Assembly (NCBI RefSeq): GCF_037203605.1
Contig: NZ_JBBDHC010000004.1
Location: 164,124-228,123 of the forward strand
Direction: 5' to 3'
Length of the DNA stretch: 64,000 bases
From: Denitratimonas tolerans
GTDB lineage: Bacteria > Pseudomonadota > Gammaproteobacteria > Xanthomonadales > Xanthomonadaceae
In this document: positions 28,979 to 37,813 of the stretch, in pieces
How the letters are laid out: each line of letters begins with the position of its first letter
Numbering within the stretch: the stretch's first letter is position 1
Made by a program: the position numbers and the translations under genes
Notes under the pieces: generated by a model
The model's input: the letters and a program-made list of their open reading frames with translations, nothing else
Database searches by the model: none
Told to the model about the DNA's origin: nothing

Positions 28979-29542
28979 TCAAGGAACCGGGCTTACGTCC
29001 ACTCGCACCTGCAGGCTCTCGCCCGGCGGATAGTCGGTGACGGTCTGGTACAGCCGCCCCTGATAACGATAGGTGACGTCGTAGCCGGTCACGCGCTCGT
29101 CGCGCCGGTACCCGGTCCGCGGCGCGCAGCGGCGTTCGTAGCGGGTGTATTCGCGGCCGCCGGCGTAATAGCCGCCCTGCGTATCGCGCACCATTTCGTG
29201 GCCCAGCATCGCGCCGAACGCGGTGGACGCGGCGCGGCCGCCACCGTGGCCGAACTGGTTGCCGATCACGCCGCCCACGATCGCGCCCAGCACGGCGGGC
29301 GCGCCCGGTCCATCGTGGCGCACATAGCGCGGCGGTTCGCGGTAGGTGACCGGCTCATCCCAGCACTGATCGCGGTAGGTCGGCTGGTTCACGACGCTGA
29401 AGATCGGCTCCACGCGTACCACCTCGGCCCAGTCGTAGATTGGTTCGGCGTACTCGCGGTACTCCTGCGCGGCGGCACTGCCGGCAAAGCCGACGGCTGC
29501 CAGCAACGCGGCGAAAGCCAGCGGGAATCGACGTATCTGCAT
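28979..29542 (-). CDS. Glycine-zipper 2TM-domain envelope protein
   Basis: Small exported protein of 187 residues. The signal peptide (cleavage near GSAAAQ) is followed by a Tyr-rich region and a glycine-zipper 2TM segment (GAIVGGVIGNQFGHGGG, then STAFGAMLGHEM, about 92-125), as in the Rickettsia 17-kDa antigen/SlyB relatives. The C-terminal part contains repeated aromatic residues (RYQGRLYQT). Such proteins associate with the outer membrane and are often stress-induced. No lipobox cysteine is present, unlike SlyB. The start was chosen at the signal-peptide ATG. Confidence 0.85.
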   Translation of the reverse strand: MQIRRFPLAFAALLAAVGFAGSAAAQEYREYAEPIYDWAEVVRVEPIFSVVNQPTYRDQCWDEPVTYREPPRYVRHDGPGAPAVLGAIVGGVIGNQFGHGGGRAASTAFGAMLGHEMVRDTQGGYYAGGREYTRYERRCAPRTGYRRDERVTGYDVTYRYQGRLYQTVTDYPPGESLQVRVDVSPVP

Positions 29543-29727
29543 GACGGTTCTCCGAAAGCGCACCCCTCGGCGCACACGATGCACGCTAGGAATCAGGCGC
29601 TTAATCGGCTGTGAACCCGGCCGGAGGGGTTCAGCTTGCGCACAAGCTCGCCGCCCGCCGCCCCCCAATCCTGTTCGCACTGGCGCTGGCGCTGACGTGC
29701 GCCGGAAACGGCCGGCGGCACGCGCTA

Positions 29728-30936
29728 TCAGGGTGTCGGATCGGCCAGATCCAGCCAGACCATGTGGTGGTCGGTGACGCGCGTCCATTCCGCCTCGGGC
29801 GCGCCTTCCAACGGCCAGAACACGCCGCCGGCCAGGATCGAAAAGTCCTTCGAGGGCAGCAGGTAGTCGATCCGCAGGGTGCCGCTGCGCGGGCCGAAAT
29901 CGCCGGTGTGGGCGCTCACGTCGCCGCGGCGCTCGAAGCCGTAGCCGGCGGCGGCCGGCCCCGCACCTTCGCTGCGCGGCACGAAGGCCGCGTCCACGCG
30001 CGGGTTGTCCAAGAGCGCGGCGATGGCCTCGCGGCGGCCGTCGCCATCGTCGCGGTCGGCGTTGAGGTCACCGGCCAGCACGAAGCGCGCATCGGCCGCG
30101 AGTCCGCCGCAGGCACCGCGGTCATCGCACAGCCACGCGGCGTCGGGATCGGAAAGGTAATGGTTCCAGAGCGCGATCTCGTCGGCATTGCGCGCGCCGT
30201 TGCGGTCTTCCGGGCCGTCGAACACCGGCGGCGTCGGGTGTGAGACGAGGAAGTGCACGGTGCCCAGCGCGGTGCGGATCGGCACGTCCCAGTGTGATTT
30301 CGACGACAGGCGCAGCTGCGCCCAGGTCGCATCGGCGTGCCAGGGCGTGCCGTCGGGATGCAGCGGGCGGCGGGCGGCGGGCAGATCCTTCCAGAGAAAA
30401 TGCCGGAAGCTGCGCACCGCCAGCGCGTCGATCGGAAAGCGCGAGAGCACCAGCATGCCGTACTGGCCCGGGTGGGTGCCGTATCCCCAGGCGTCGTTGG
30501 GTCCGTCCGTGCGGCCGTCGTTGTCGAGATCCAGGCCGCTGGGCTCGCCGGTATTGACCGGGGCGAGGTAGCGGTAGTCGTAGCGGATCGGTGCCTGCCC
30601 GGCCTGCGGCACTTCCAGATAGCGGCGCTGGAACAGTTCGGCGGCGCGCTGCGCCGCGTCGTAGTCGAACTCGTTGAGCAGCACCACGTCCGGGCGCTGG
30701 CGCTGCAGCAGTGCGGCGATGCTTTTCGCGGCCTCGTCGCCGCGCTCCAGGCGCGCGACGAGGCCACCGGCCACCGGGTCGAACAGCGAGGTGTTCCAGG
30801 TGGCAAACCGCACCGACACCGGCGGTGGCGGCGCGTCCTCCGGGACCGGACTCACCGGCGCGTCCGGTCCGGACGCAGGGCCACAGGCGGCAAGGCCCAG
30901 CGCGAGGGCGGCTGACAGCAGGATTCGGAGTGACAC
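29728..30936 (-). CDS. Endonuclease/exonuclease/phosphatase-family lipoprotein
   Basis: Lipoprotein of 402 residues with the DNase I-like EEP fold. A GTG start preceded by GGAGG gives a signal ending in LAACG (lipobox). EEP motifs follow: RFATWNTS at the start of the domain, PDVVLLNEFDYD with the metal-binding Glu, GDLNADRDDGD, and the closing VTDHHMVWLDL. Proteins of this kind act on phosphodiesters or phosphomonoesters outside the cytoplasm; the substrate is not predictable from sequence. It stands alone between the glycine-zipper gene and the copper chaperone gene. Confidence 0.88.
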   Translation of the reverse strand: MSLRILLSAALALGLAACGPASGPDAPVSPVPEDAPPPPVSVRFATWNTSLFDPVAGGLVARLERGDEAAKSIAALLQRQRPDVVLLNEFDYDAAQRAAELFQRRYLEVPQAGQAPIRYDYRYLAPVNTGEPSGLDLDNDGRTDGPNDAWGYGTHPGQYGMLVLSRFPIDALAVRSFRHFLWKDLPAARRPLHPDGTPWHADATWAQLRLSSKSHWDVPIRTALGTVHFLVSHPTPPVFDGPEDRNGARNADEIALWNHYLSDPDAAWLCDDRGACGGLAADARFVLAGDLNADRDDGDGRREAIAALLDNPRVDAAFVPRSEGAGPAAAGYGFERRGDVSAHTGDFGPRSGTLRIDYLLPSKDFSILAGGVFWPLEGAPEAEWTRVTDHHMVWLDLADPTP

Positions 30937-30999
30937 GGTGCCTCCGGGATCATTGCGATGCCAGGGGATTCTGGCACGGCGGGCATCGCACAACCGCCG

Positions 31000-31449
31000 T
31001 CACGGTGCCTCACGCACGACGAACTCGGCGCGCGCCACCTCGACCTCACGGGCAAAAAACCCGATGCTCACGCGCGCACCGGCTTCCAGGGGCCCCATGG
31101 CGCGAAACAGCATCAGGTGCATGCCTCCCGGTTCCAGCGAGACGCTGCGGCCCGGCTCCAGCGTCAGCGACGGCAGCCGGCGCATGCGCATCACGCCGTC
31201 CACTTCGCGCATCTCATGGATTTCGATCGCGCCGAAGGCGTCCGAGCGCACCGCATCGATGACGACCTCGCGCCGGCCGGAGTTCTCGATCACGCCATAG
31301 CCCGCGCGCACGGGTGCCGTCGGCGGGGCCGTGCGTATCCACGCCTCGTGCACCACGAGCGCGGCGGCATCGGGGGATTCCTGCGCCTGAACCATGGCCG
31401 ACGCCAGCGCCAGCACACCCCACCCCATCAAACGAAGTCTTGCGTTCAT
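31000..31449 (-). CDS. Periplasmic copper chaperone PCu(A)C
   Basis: Exported protein of 149 residues that binds Cu(I) and delivers it to cytochrome oxidase or other cuproproteins. After a signal peptide (ending MVQA) the PCuAC core shows the conserved His/Met ligands: EIHEM, VMRMRR and GGMHLML, in the order H-M-M-H-M expected of the family. No Sco1 or TonB-dependent receptor gene is adjacent, although these are common neighbours. It is divergent from the DUF4139 gene with only 36 bases between the start codons, so the promoters overlap. Confidence 0.93.
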   Translation of the reverse strand: MNARLRLMGWGVLALASAMVQAQESPDAAALVVHEAWIRTAPPTAPVRAGYGVIENSGRREVVIDAVRSDAFGAIEIHEMREVDGVMRMRRLPSLTLEPGRSVSLEPGGMHLMLFRAMGPLEAGARVSIGFFAREVEVARAEFVVREAP

Positions 31450-31485
31450 GTGCCTATGATACGACCTTCACTCCGGAGACACGCC

Positions 31486-32973
31486 ATGCGCCTTGCCCTT
31501 CTCTCCACCTCCGTCATCCTTTCGCTGATCGCCATGAACCCCAGCCACGCGCAAACCCGGATCACGCTGTATTCGGGCACCTTCGATGCGGTGTCGCAAA
31601 GCTACCCGTCGGCCCGGATGCCCGGACTGGCGCTGGTCAACCAGCCGCTGACCCGCGAGCTTGCGCGCGGCGGCAACGAGATTGCGCTGGACGCGCTGCC
31701 CGTGGCCATCGACGTGGGCACGGTGCGGTTTGCACCGTCATCGCAAGGCCCGCGCATCGCGAGCCAGCGCTACGATTTCGCCCTGGTCGACCAGAACCAG
31801 CTCCTGAGCCAGTCGCTCGGCCAGCGCGTCGTGGTCGAACAGGCCACCGGCAACGAAACCCGGCGCTTTTCCGGCATCCTGATTTCCGCCGGCAACGGCC
31901 TCACCCTGGCGCAGGACGATGGCCGGGTGCGGGTGCTGGCGCGCTACGACAGCTTCGAGCTGGAGCGCGTGCCCGAAGGGCTTTCCGCACGCCCCACCCT
32001 GCGCTGGAACATCGAGAGCCCGCGCGCGGGCAAGGAAACCTTCCAGCTCGACTACGCCACCGGCGGCCTGGCCTGGCAGGCCGAATACCTGGCCCAGCTC
32101 GATGGCCCGGCGCAGAGTTGCCGGATGGCGTTCTCCGGCGCGGCGCAGATCGTCAACCGCTCGGGCCTGGATTTTCCCGCCGCCGCGCTGACCCTGGTGG
32201 CGGGCGCGCCCAATCAGGCGCGCCCGGCCGGACTGGCTCCTCCACCGGCACCGGCCCCGATGATGGCGCGCGCCAAGGTGGCCGACGCCTACGAATCGGC
32301 CCCCGCGGTGCAGGACTCGGGCGAATACCACGCCTATCCGCTGCGTCAGGCGGTGGATCTGCCCAATGGCAGCGTGCAGCGCGTGTCGCTGCTCGATACG
32401 GCGGAAAACATCGCCTGCCTGCGGCGTTACGAGGTTGGAAGCGCGCGGTCCGGCTACCGCCCGAGCTATCCGCAGGTGCACCCGGCCCCGGACGAACAGA
32501 CCGAAAGCGTGACCACCACGCTGGAGTTCGAGAACACCGCGAAGGCGCGGCTGGGCGTGCCCCTGCCCGCCGGGCGCGTGCGGGTGTTCCAGGCCGATGC
32601 CAGCGGTGAATCGCTGCTCGGCGAAGCCGCGCTTGGACACACGGCGGCGGGCCAGACGGTGCGCCTTGACCTGGGCACGGCCTTCGATCTCACCGCGCGG
32701 CGCAAGGCCACCGATTTCCGCCTGGCAGACGACCGCCTCAGCCTGACCGAAACCATCGAGGTCACGCTGTCCAACGCCAAGGCGCAGGAGGTCACGGTGC
32801 GCGTGCACGAGGCGCTCGGCCGCTGGCAGGACTGGGAGATCCTCGACGCCACCGCCCCGTGGGACAAAGCCCATGCCCAGGCCGTCACCTTCAACCTGAA
32901 GGTGCCCGCCGGCAAGAGCACCACCCTGCGCTACACGGTGCGCTACCGCTGGCCCGCCGCGGTGCGACCGTGA
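31486..32973 (+). CDS. DUF4139-domain exported protein
   Basis: Exported, beta-rich protein of 495 residues. The signal peptide (MRLALLSTSVILSL, cleavage near PSHA) is followed by an N-terminal region and a long DUF4139 domain covering most of the protein, with LRWNIESPRAGKETFQ in the middle and LRYTVRYRW at the end. Family members are envelope proteins of unknown role. GGAG lies 8 bases before the ATG, and TATGAT at 31455-31460 could be its -10. A proline/alanine-rich linker (PPPAPAPM) splits the domain. No functional partner is apparent in the neighbourhood. Confidence 0.85.
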   Translation: MRLALLSTSVILSLIAMNPSHAQTRITLYSGTFDAVSQSYPSARMPGLALVNQPLTRELARGGNEIALDALPVAIDVGTVRFAPSSQGPRIASQRYDFALVDQNQLLSQSLGQRVVVEQATGNETRRFSGILISAGNGLTLAQDDGRVRVLARYDSFELERVPEGLSARPTLRWNIESPRAGKETFQLDYATGGLAWQAEYLAQLDGPAQSCRMAFSGAAQIVNRSGLDFPAAALTLVAGAPNQARPAGLAPPPAPAPMMARAKVADAYESAPAVQDSGEYHAYPLRQAVDLPNGSVQRVSLLDTAENIACLRRYEVGSARSGYRPSYPQVHPAPDEQTESVTTTLEFENTAKARLGVPLPAGRVRVFQADASGESLLGEAALGHTAAGQTVRLDLGTAFDLTARRKATDFRLADDRLSLTETIEVTLSNAKAQEVTVRVHEALGRWQDWEILDATAPWDKAHAQAVTFNLKVPAGKSTTLRYTVRYRWPAAVRP

Positions 32974-32987
32974 CGCATTGCGCAGCT

Positions 32988-33005
32988 CCGTACCGAAAGG
33001 TACGG
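32988..33005. terminator. Hairpin with GAAA tetraloop after DUF4139 gene
   Basis: Perfect stem CCGTACC/GGTACGG closed by a GAAA loop, 14 bases after the stop. There is no T-run, so termination is uncertain; it may protect the mRNA 3' end. Confidence 0.5.
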
Positions 33006-33057
33006 ACAGCGCGGGAAAACTGCTAGGCTGAGTCATCACCCACACCGGTGCAGCGCC

Positions 33058-33843
33058 ATGCTCGAACGCATCAGCCACCACGGCATTCTGGAACTGCGGC
33101 TCGCCCGTCCGCCGGTCAACGCGCTGGAACAGGGGCTGCTCGGCGAATTGCGCGATGCGATCGAAGGCGCGCCGGCCGCCGGCGCGCGCGCGCTGGTCCT
33201 GAGCGGCAGCCCGGGCATTTTCACCGCGGGACTGGACCTGCCGTACCTGGTCGGCAACGGCGTCGACGCGGTCGAGGCCACCTGGCTTGCCTTCGGTCAG
33301 GTCTGTCGCGCGCTGGCGGCCTCGCCCCTGCTTTCGGTCGCGGCCATCGCCGGCCACAACCCGGCCGGCGGTGCGGTCATCAGTCTTTACTGCGACTACC
33401 GCATCATGGCGCGCAGCCCGGTCGCGCCCGATCCGCTGGCGGCGCGCGGCCCCTTCCGCACCGGCCTCAACGAAGTGGCCGTCGGCCTGTTCGTGCCCGA
33501 TGCCATCCAGTACGCGCTCAAGCGCCTGGTCGGCGCGCATCGCGCCGAGCGGCTGATGGTGGCCGGTGCCATGTTCACCGCCGAGGAAGCCGCCGGCTAC
33601 GGCATGGTGGATGAACTGGCACCGATGGCCGAAGTCACCGCGCGCGCCCTGGCCTGGCTGGATGGCATGCTGGCGCTGCCGCAGGCGGCGCAGCGCGAAA
33701 CCCGGCGCATCGCGCGGCGCGACCTGCTGGAATCGATCGATGATCCGGCGCGCCTGGACCTGCCGCGCTTCCTCGCCGCCTGGCAGACGCCCGAGACCCA
33801 GGCCGTGCTGCGCGAAGTGCTCGCGCGTCTCGGCAAGGGATAG
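33058..33843 (+). CDS. Enoyl-CoA isomerase/hydratase family protein
   Basis: Crotonase-fold protein of 261 residues. Oxyanion-hole segments are FTAGLDL (about 60-66) and AGHNPAGGAV (about 97-106). The single acid/base Glu is in the segment TGLNEVAVGL, which matches the arrangement of mitochondrial delta3,delta2-enoyl-CoA isomerase (ECI1) rather than a two-glutamate hydratase, so a role in oxidising unsaturated fatty acids is likely. The gene stands alone between a DUF4139 gene and a convergent sulfurtransferase. The start has no strong ribosome-binding site. Confidence 0.85.
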   Translation: MLERISHHGILELRLARPPVNALEQGLLGELRDAIEGAPAAGARALVLSGSPGIFTAGLDLPYLVGNGVDAVEATWLAFGQVCRALAASPLLSVAAIAGHNPAGGAVISLYCDYRIMARSPVAPDPLAARGPFRTGLNEVAVGLFVPDAIQYALKRLVGAHRAERLMVAGAMFTAEEAAGYGMVDELAPMAEVTARALAWLDGMLALPQAAQRETRRIARRDLLESIDDPARLDLPRFLAAWQTPETQAVLREVLARLGKG

Positions 33844-33874
33844 TCGGGAATTCCCGGCCGCGCAGGCTTCCGCC

Positions 33875-34759
33875 TCAGGCCGGCCCGGTCGCGATCGGGC
33901 GCGAGGGCACGGACACCCACTCGCTCCAGGAGCCGGCGTAGACGCGCGAGCCGGGCAGGCCGGCGTGCTCCATCGCCAGCAGGTTGTGGCAGGCGGTCAC
34001 GCCCGAGCCGCACATGTGCACCACATCGCCCGGCACCTGGCCGCGAATCAGCGCGCGGTAGCGGACCTCGAGCTGCTCGGCCGGCAGGAAGCGGCCGTCG
34101 AGCCCGAGATTGTTCTGGAACGGGCTGTTGACCGCACCCGGGATGTGCCCGGCGCGCGGATCCAGCGGCTCCACCTCGCCGCGGAAGCGTTCGGGAACCC
34201 GGGCATCGAGCAGCACGCCGTTGCCGCTGGCCAGGCGCGCGGCAACCACTGCGGTGGTGACGATCGAGCGGCTGTCGAAACGGGCCCGATAGCGCCCCCT
34301 GCCCGGCTTGCGCGCGCCGCGCTCGAGCGCGCCGCCGTGCGCCGTCCATGCCGCCAATCCGCCATCGAGCACCGCCACCCGGCGATGCCCGAACAGGCGC
34401 AGCATCCACCACAGGCGCGCGGCGATCGTGCCGCCGCTGGCGTCGTAGGCGACCACCTGGTGTTCCGGCGTGATATCCCAACGCTCCAGCGCCGCGCAGA
34501 ACGCGTCGGCATCGGGCAGGGGATGGCGACCGCGACCGGGGCGATGCAGGTCGGAAAGGTCACGATCCAGGTGGGCGTAGTGGGCACCCGGGATATGTCC
34601 CTCGAACCACGCGCGCTCTCCGGCGGCGGGATCGGCCAGATCGAAACGGCAGTCGATCACCGCCACCAGCGGATCGGAGAGCGCGGCGTCGAGCGATGCG
34701 GCATCGATGAGGGTTCGCCAGGACATGCGGGCATCGGTCCATTCGGGTAACGGCTCCAT
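33875..34759 (-). CDS. sseA: Sulfurtransferase, thiosulfate/3-mercaptopyruvate type
   Basis: Two-domain rhodanese of 294 residues. The N-terminal inactive domain shows VIDCRFDL and HIPGAHYAHLDRDL; the C-terminal catalytic domain shows the loop CGSGVTACHN, the six-residue CGSGVT signature of SseA-type 3-mercaptopyruvate sulfurtransferases. An ATG at 34759, after a GGGG element, was chosen; ATG 34726 (MSWRTLID) is the alternative and matches some homologues better. It is divergent from rlmJ across 52 bases. Confidence 0.9.
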   Translation of the reverse strand: MEPLPEWTDARMSWRTLIDAASLDAALSDPLVAVIDCRFDLADPAAGERAWFEGHIPGAHYAHLDRDLSDLHRPGRGRHPLPDADAFCAALERWDITPEHQVVAYDASGGTIAARLWWMLRLFGHRRVAVLDGGLAAWTAHGGALERGARKPGRGRYRARFDSRSIVTTAVVAARLASGNGVLLDARVPERFRGEVEPLDPRAGHIPGAVNSPFQNNLGLDGRFLPAEQLEVRYRALIRGQVPGDVVHMCGSGVTACHNLLAMEHAGLPGSRVYAGSWSEWVSVPSRPIATGPA

Positions 34760-34811
34760 GCTAACCCCGATCCGCTGCCGCGTGGCGTGCGAGATGCCGC
34801 ACAATGGCGGC

Positions 34812-35660
34812 ATGAACTACGACCACGCCTTCCATGCCGGCAACCATGCCGACGTGCTCAAGCATCTGGTGCTTCTGGCCCTGCTGGACGCACTGGCGCG
34901 CAAGCCGACGCCCTACTTCGTGCTCGACACCCATGCCGGACAAGGCGAGTACGCGCTGCAGTCGCGTCAGGCCACCGTCACCGGCGAGGCCGCGGACGGC
35001 GCGCTGCGGCTGGCCGCCTGGAGCAAGGGCCGCACCGCACTGAGCCCGGCACTGACGCGCTACCTCGACGCCGTTGCGCCGTTCCTGGCTGCGGGGCGCT
35101 ACCCCGGCTCGCCGCGCCTGAGCGCAGCCCGCCTGCGCCCGGAGGATCGGATGGCCTGCTGCGAGCTGAACCCGGAGCCTGCGCGGCAGCTCAAGGCCCT
35201 GTTCGCACGCGATCCGCGCGTGGGCGTGCACCAGCGCGACGGCTATGGCGCGCTCAAGGCGCTGCTGCCGCCCAGGGAAAAGCGCGGCCTGGTCCTCGTC
35301 GATCCACCCTACGAGGCCCAGCTGGCCGAGTTCGACCAGGTGATCGGCGCGCTGAGGGACGGCCTGGCACGCTGGCCGCAGGGCATTTTCGCGCTGTGGT
35401 ATCCGATCAAGCTGCGCCGCGCGCTGGCACCGTTCTTCCGGCGCGCGGCGGCCCTGCCCGCGCGCAGCGTGCTCCTCGCCGAACTGATGCGCCATGCCGA
35501 CGACTCCCCGCTGCGGCTCAACGGCAGCGGCATGCTGCTGCTCAATCCGCCCTGGAAGCTCGATCAGGCGCTGCGGCAGGCCCTGCCCGAGCTGGCGCAG
35601 GCGATCGGGGACAGCGCGCGCGGATGGCATCTGGAGTGGCTGCGGCAGGAATCGGGCTGA
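34812..35660 (+). CDS. rlmJ: 23S rRNA (adenine2030-N6)-methyltransferase RlmJ
   Basis: SAM-dependent methyltransferase of 282 residues that modifies A2030 of 23S rRNA. Recognised by the N-terminal FHAGNHADVLKH, LDTHAGQGEY (SAM-binding) and the catalytic VDPPYE motif. Length and start (MNYDHAFHAG) match the family. It is probably transcribed alone from the short divergent region shared with the sulfurtransferase. Confidence 0.96.
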   Translation: MNYDHAFHAGNHADVLKHLVLLALLDALARKPTPYFVLDTHAGQGEYALQSRQATVTGEAADGALRLAAWSKGRTALSPALTRYLDAVAPFLAAGRYPGSPRLSAARLRPEDRMACCELNPEPARQLKALFARDPRVGVHQRDGYGALKALLPPREKRGLVLVDPPYEAQLAEFDQVIGALRDGLARWPQGIFALWYPIKLRRALAPFFRRAAALPARSVLLAELMRHADDSPLRLNGSGMLLLNPPWKLDQALRQALPELAQAIGDSARGWHLEWLRQESG

Positions 35661-35775
35661 AAATCGCACCGGATGCCGCCTGAACGGCACGCCCCTCGCC
35701 AAATCATGCTGCATTGCAGCAATCTCCGCGTTCGGGGGACACTCCGGAATCTGGCATCCTGCACCGGAACCATAC

Positions 35776-36423
35776 GTGGACCTGAAGGTGGCACGGCCCT
35801 CGCCCTTGAATCGGAAGCGCGCGCAGCGCGTTCGCGCCACGCCCCTGCCGGAGCGCTGGACCCAGCGCCTCGAATTGAGCGACGGGCGCATCCTGACCCT
35901 GCGTCCGATCGAACCGGCCGACGCCGAGCCGATCCGGCAGACCTTCCCGCTGCTCTCGCCCGAGGAAGTCCGGCTGCGCTTCCTGCACCCGATCAAGGAG
36001 CTGAAGGGCGACCTGCTGAAGCGCCTGACGCAGATCGACCCGCGCAGCCAGTTCGCCCTGGTGGTCGCCGAACCCCTGCCTCCGGGACAGGCGCTGATCG
36101 GTGCGGTGGCGCGGCTCGCCATCGACGAGGGCACCCTTCGCGCCGAATTCGCCATCCTGGTCAGCCGCTTCCTCGCCGGTCAGGGGTTGGGAACGCTGCT
36201 GATGAAGCAGTTGATCCGCTGGGCCAGGCTGAAGCGCCTGGACGAGATCTACGGCGATGTGCTCGACGAGAACGATGCCATGCTGGGCCTGGCCGATTCA
36301 CTCGGATTCCGGCGCGAGTCGATCCCCGACGAGCCGGGACTGGTGCGGGTGCGGCTGGACGTGCGCCCGCTCTCGCGCAGGCTGTCGGGCGCGGCGCTTC
36401 TCAGCCGGAAAACCCCGGATTGA
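35776..36423 (+). CDS. GNAT-family acetyltransferase
   Basis: GNAT acetyltransferase of about 215 residues. The acetyl-CoA loop is GQGLGTLLMKQL (motif A), and the upstream LRPIEPADAEPIRQ and LSPEEVRLRF segments resemble the GNAT domain of protein lysine acetyltransferases of the Pat/YfiQ type, here without the acyl-CoA synthetase-like part. The start is uncertain: GTG 35776 is proposed because no ATG lies near the domain border, and upstream frame belongs to rlmJ. Its 3' end overlaps the convergent rhomboid gene by 23 bases. The substrate is unknown. Confidence 0.82.
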   Translation: MDLKVARPSPLNRKRAQRVRATPLPERWTQRLELSDGRILTLRPIEPADAEPIRQTFPLLSPEEVRLRFLHPIKELKGDLLKRLTQIDPRSQFALVVAEPLPPGQALIGAVARLAIDEGTLRAEFAILVSRFLAGQGLGTLLMKQLIRWARLKRLDEIYGDVLDENDAMLGLADSLGFRRESIPDEPGLVRVRLDVRPLSRRLSGAALLSRKTPD

Positions 36424-37027
36424 GCAGCTTCGAGAAGAAGTGCTCGACGATGCGCGGCTGCAGCAGCACGGTGAACAGCACGCCGTAACCGGCACCCCAC
36501 AGGTGCGCGCTGTGGTTGATGTTGCCCTGCCCGCGCCGCTCCATCCAGACGCTGTAGCCGACATAGAGCACCGCGTACACGATCGCCGGCACCGGCACCA
36601 CGAACACGATGATCAGCGACCAGGGCTGGATCAGGATGTAGGCGAACAGCACCGCCGATACCGCGCCCGATGCGCCCAGGCTGCGGTAGCCGGCGTCGTG
36701 GCGATGGCGCAGGTAGCTGGGCAGGATCGACACCACGAGCGCCGAGAGGTAGAACCCGACGAAGCCCCAGGGCCAGGGCAGGCCCAGCTGGCTCAGGTAG
36801 GCTTCCATCGCACCGCCAAAGAAATACAGCGTCACCATGTTGAACAGCAGGTGCTGGCCGTCGGCATGGATGAAGCCGTAGCCCAGCAGCCGCCAGTACT
36901 CGTGCCCGCGCGACACCGCCGGCGGCCACAGGATCAGTCGCTCCATCACCCGGGATTTTTTCCAGGCGAGGAACGAAGCCGCACAGGTGATCGCGATCAG
37001 GGCCAGGGTGACGGGAGCGTTGGGCAT
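36401..37027 (-). CDS. Rhomboid intramembrane serine protease
   Basis: Polytopic membrane protease of 208 residues with about six transmembrane helices. The catalytic dyad is Ser120 in LGASGAV and His175 in the segment HSAHLWGAGYG. The L1-loop WR motif (EYWRLLGYGFIH) and LLFNMVTLYFFG are also conserved. A compact core without extra cytoplasmic domains is the bacterial minimum form. Rhomboids cleave transmembrane segments of partner proteins; the substrate is unknown. A TATAGT at 37060-37055 on the minus strand is a possible -10. Confidence 0.92.
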   Translation of the reverse strand: MPNAPVTLALIAITCAASFLAWKKSRVMERLILWPPAVSRGHEYWRLLGYGFIHADGQHLLFNMVTLYFFGGAMEAYLSQLGLPWPWGFVGFYLSALVVSILPSYLRHRHDAGYRSLGASGAVSAVLFAYILIQPWSLIIVFVVPVPAIVYAVLYVGYSVWMERRGQGNINHSAHLWGAGYGVLFTVLLQPRIVEHFFSKLLNPGFSG

Positions 37028-37264
37028 GGCGGGGCTTTGTCGTGGCGGCCGGGCACTATACCCTGCGCGCTGTCGTCCACCTGCTCCGACTCCCGATGCC
37101 GCAAACCCCGCCGCCACCGCCTGCCGCCAGCCGTTTCCAAACGCTGCCGCGCGCCTCGGCGTGCGGATTTCACCCTCGCGCGCGCGTTCGCGCGTTGAAT
37201 CCGGCGATATGCGCCCCCAAGCGTTCTTCCGGGCGGCAGAATGCGTGCCCCTGATCCGCCGCGC

Positions 37265-37813
37265 ATGAGTCACGAGCGCACCGACGAGGAACTGATGCTG
37301 GCCTACGCCGCAGGCGACATCGCCGCATTCGAGACGCTGTACGCGCGCCATCGCGGGCCGCTGTACCGCTTCATCGTGCGCGGCATTTCCCCGCGCGCCA
37401 CCGCCGACGAATGCTTCCAGGACACCTGGGGGCGCGTGGTCGCCGCGCGCGTGCGCTATCGGCCCGAGGCGAAGTTCGGCACCTGGCTCTACCAGATCGC
37501 CCAGCGCCTGATGATCGACCAGTACCGCCGCGTCCGCCCGCAAGTCTCGCTGGACGAAGACGACAGCCCCTTGCATCTGGCCGGTGACGAGCAGGACAAA
37601 CCCGAGCAGGCGCTCAGTCGCTTCGAGGAGCAGCGCCGCCTGCAGCAGGCGCTGGCCGAACTGCCCGACGAGCAGCGTCTCGTGCTGCAGCTGCGGCTGG
37701 AGCAGGAGCTTTCGCTGGAGGAAATCGGCGAAATCACCGGCGTCGGACGCGAGACCGTGAAATCGCGGCTGCGCTACGCCATGGACAAGCTGCGCGCGAG
37801 GCTGGGGCCATGA
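37265..37813 (+). CDS. ECF RNA polymerase sigma factor
   Basis: Extracytoplasmic-function sigma factor of 182 residues. Sigma region 2 (about 8-75) includes FETLYARHRGPLYRF and the -10-binding segment; region 4 (about 125-175) includes LPDEQRLVLQLR and the helix-turn-helix SLEEIGEITGVGRETVKSRL. The start at ATG 37265 matches the family (MSHERTDEEL); an upstream ATG at 37241 is possible. Its stop overlaps the next gene as ATGA. The downstream protein with one membrane helix is its probable anti-sigma factor, and the pair likely responds to an envelope signal. The 237-base gap upstream would hold the promoter. Confidence 0.92.
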   Translation: MSHERTDEELMLAYAAGDIAAFETLYARHRGPLYRFIVRGISPRATADECFQDTWGRVVAARVRYRPEAKFGTWLYQIAQRLMIDQYRRVRPQVSLDEDDSPLHLAGDEQDKPEQALSRFEEQRRLQQALAELPDEQRLVLQLRLEQELSLEEIGEITGVGRETVKSRLRYAMDKLRARLGP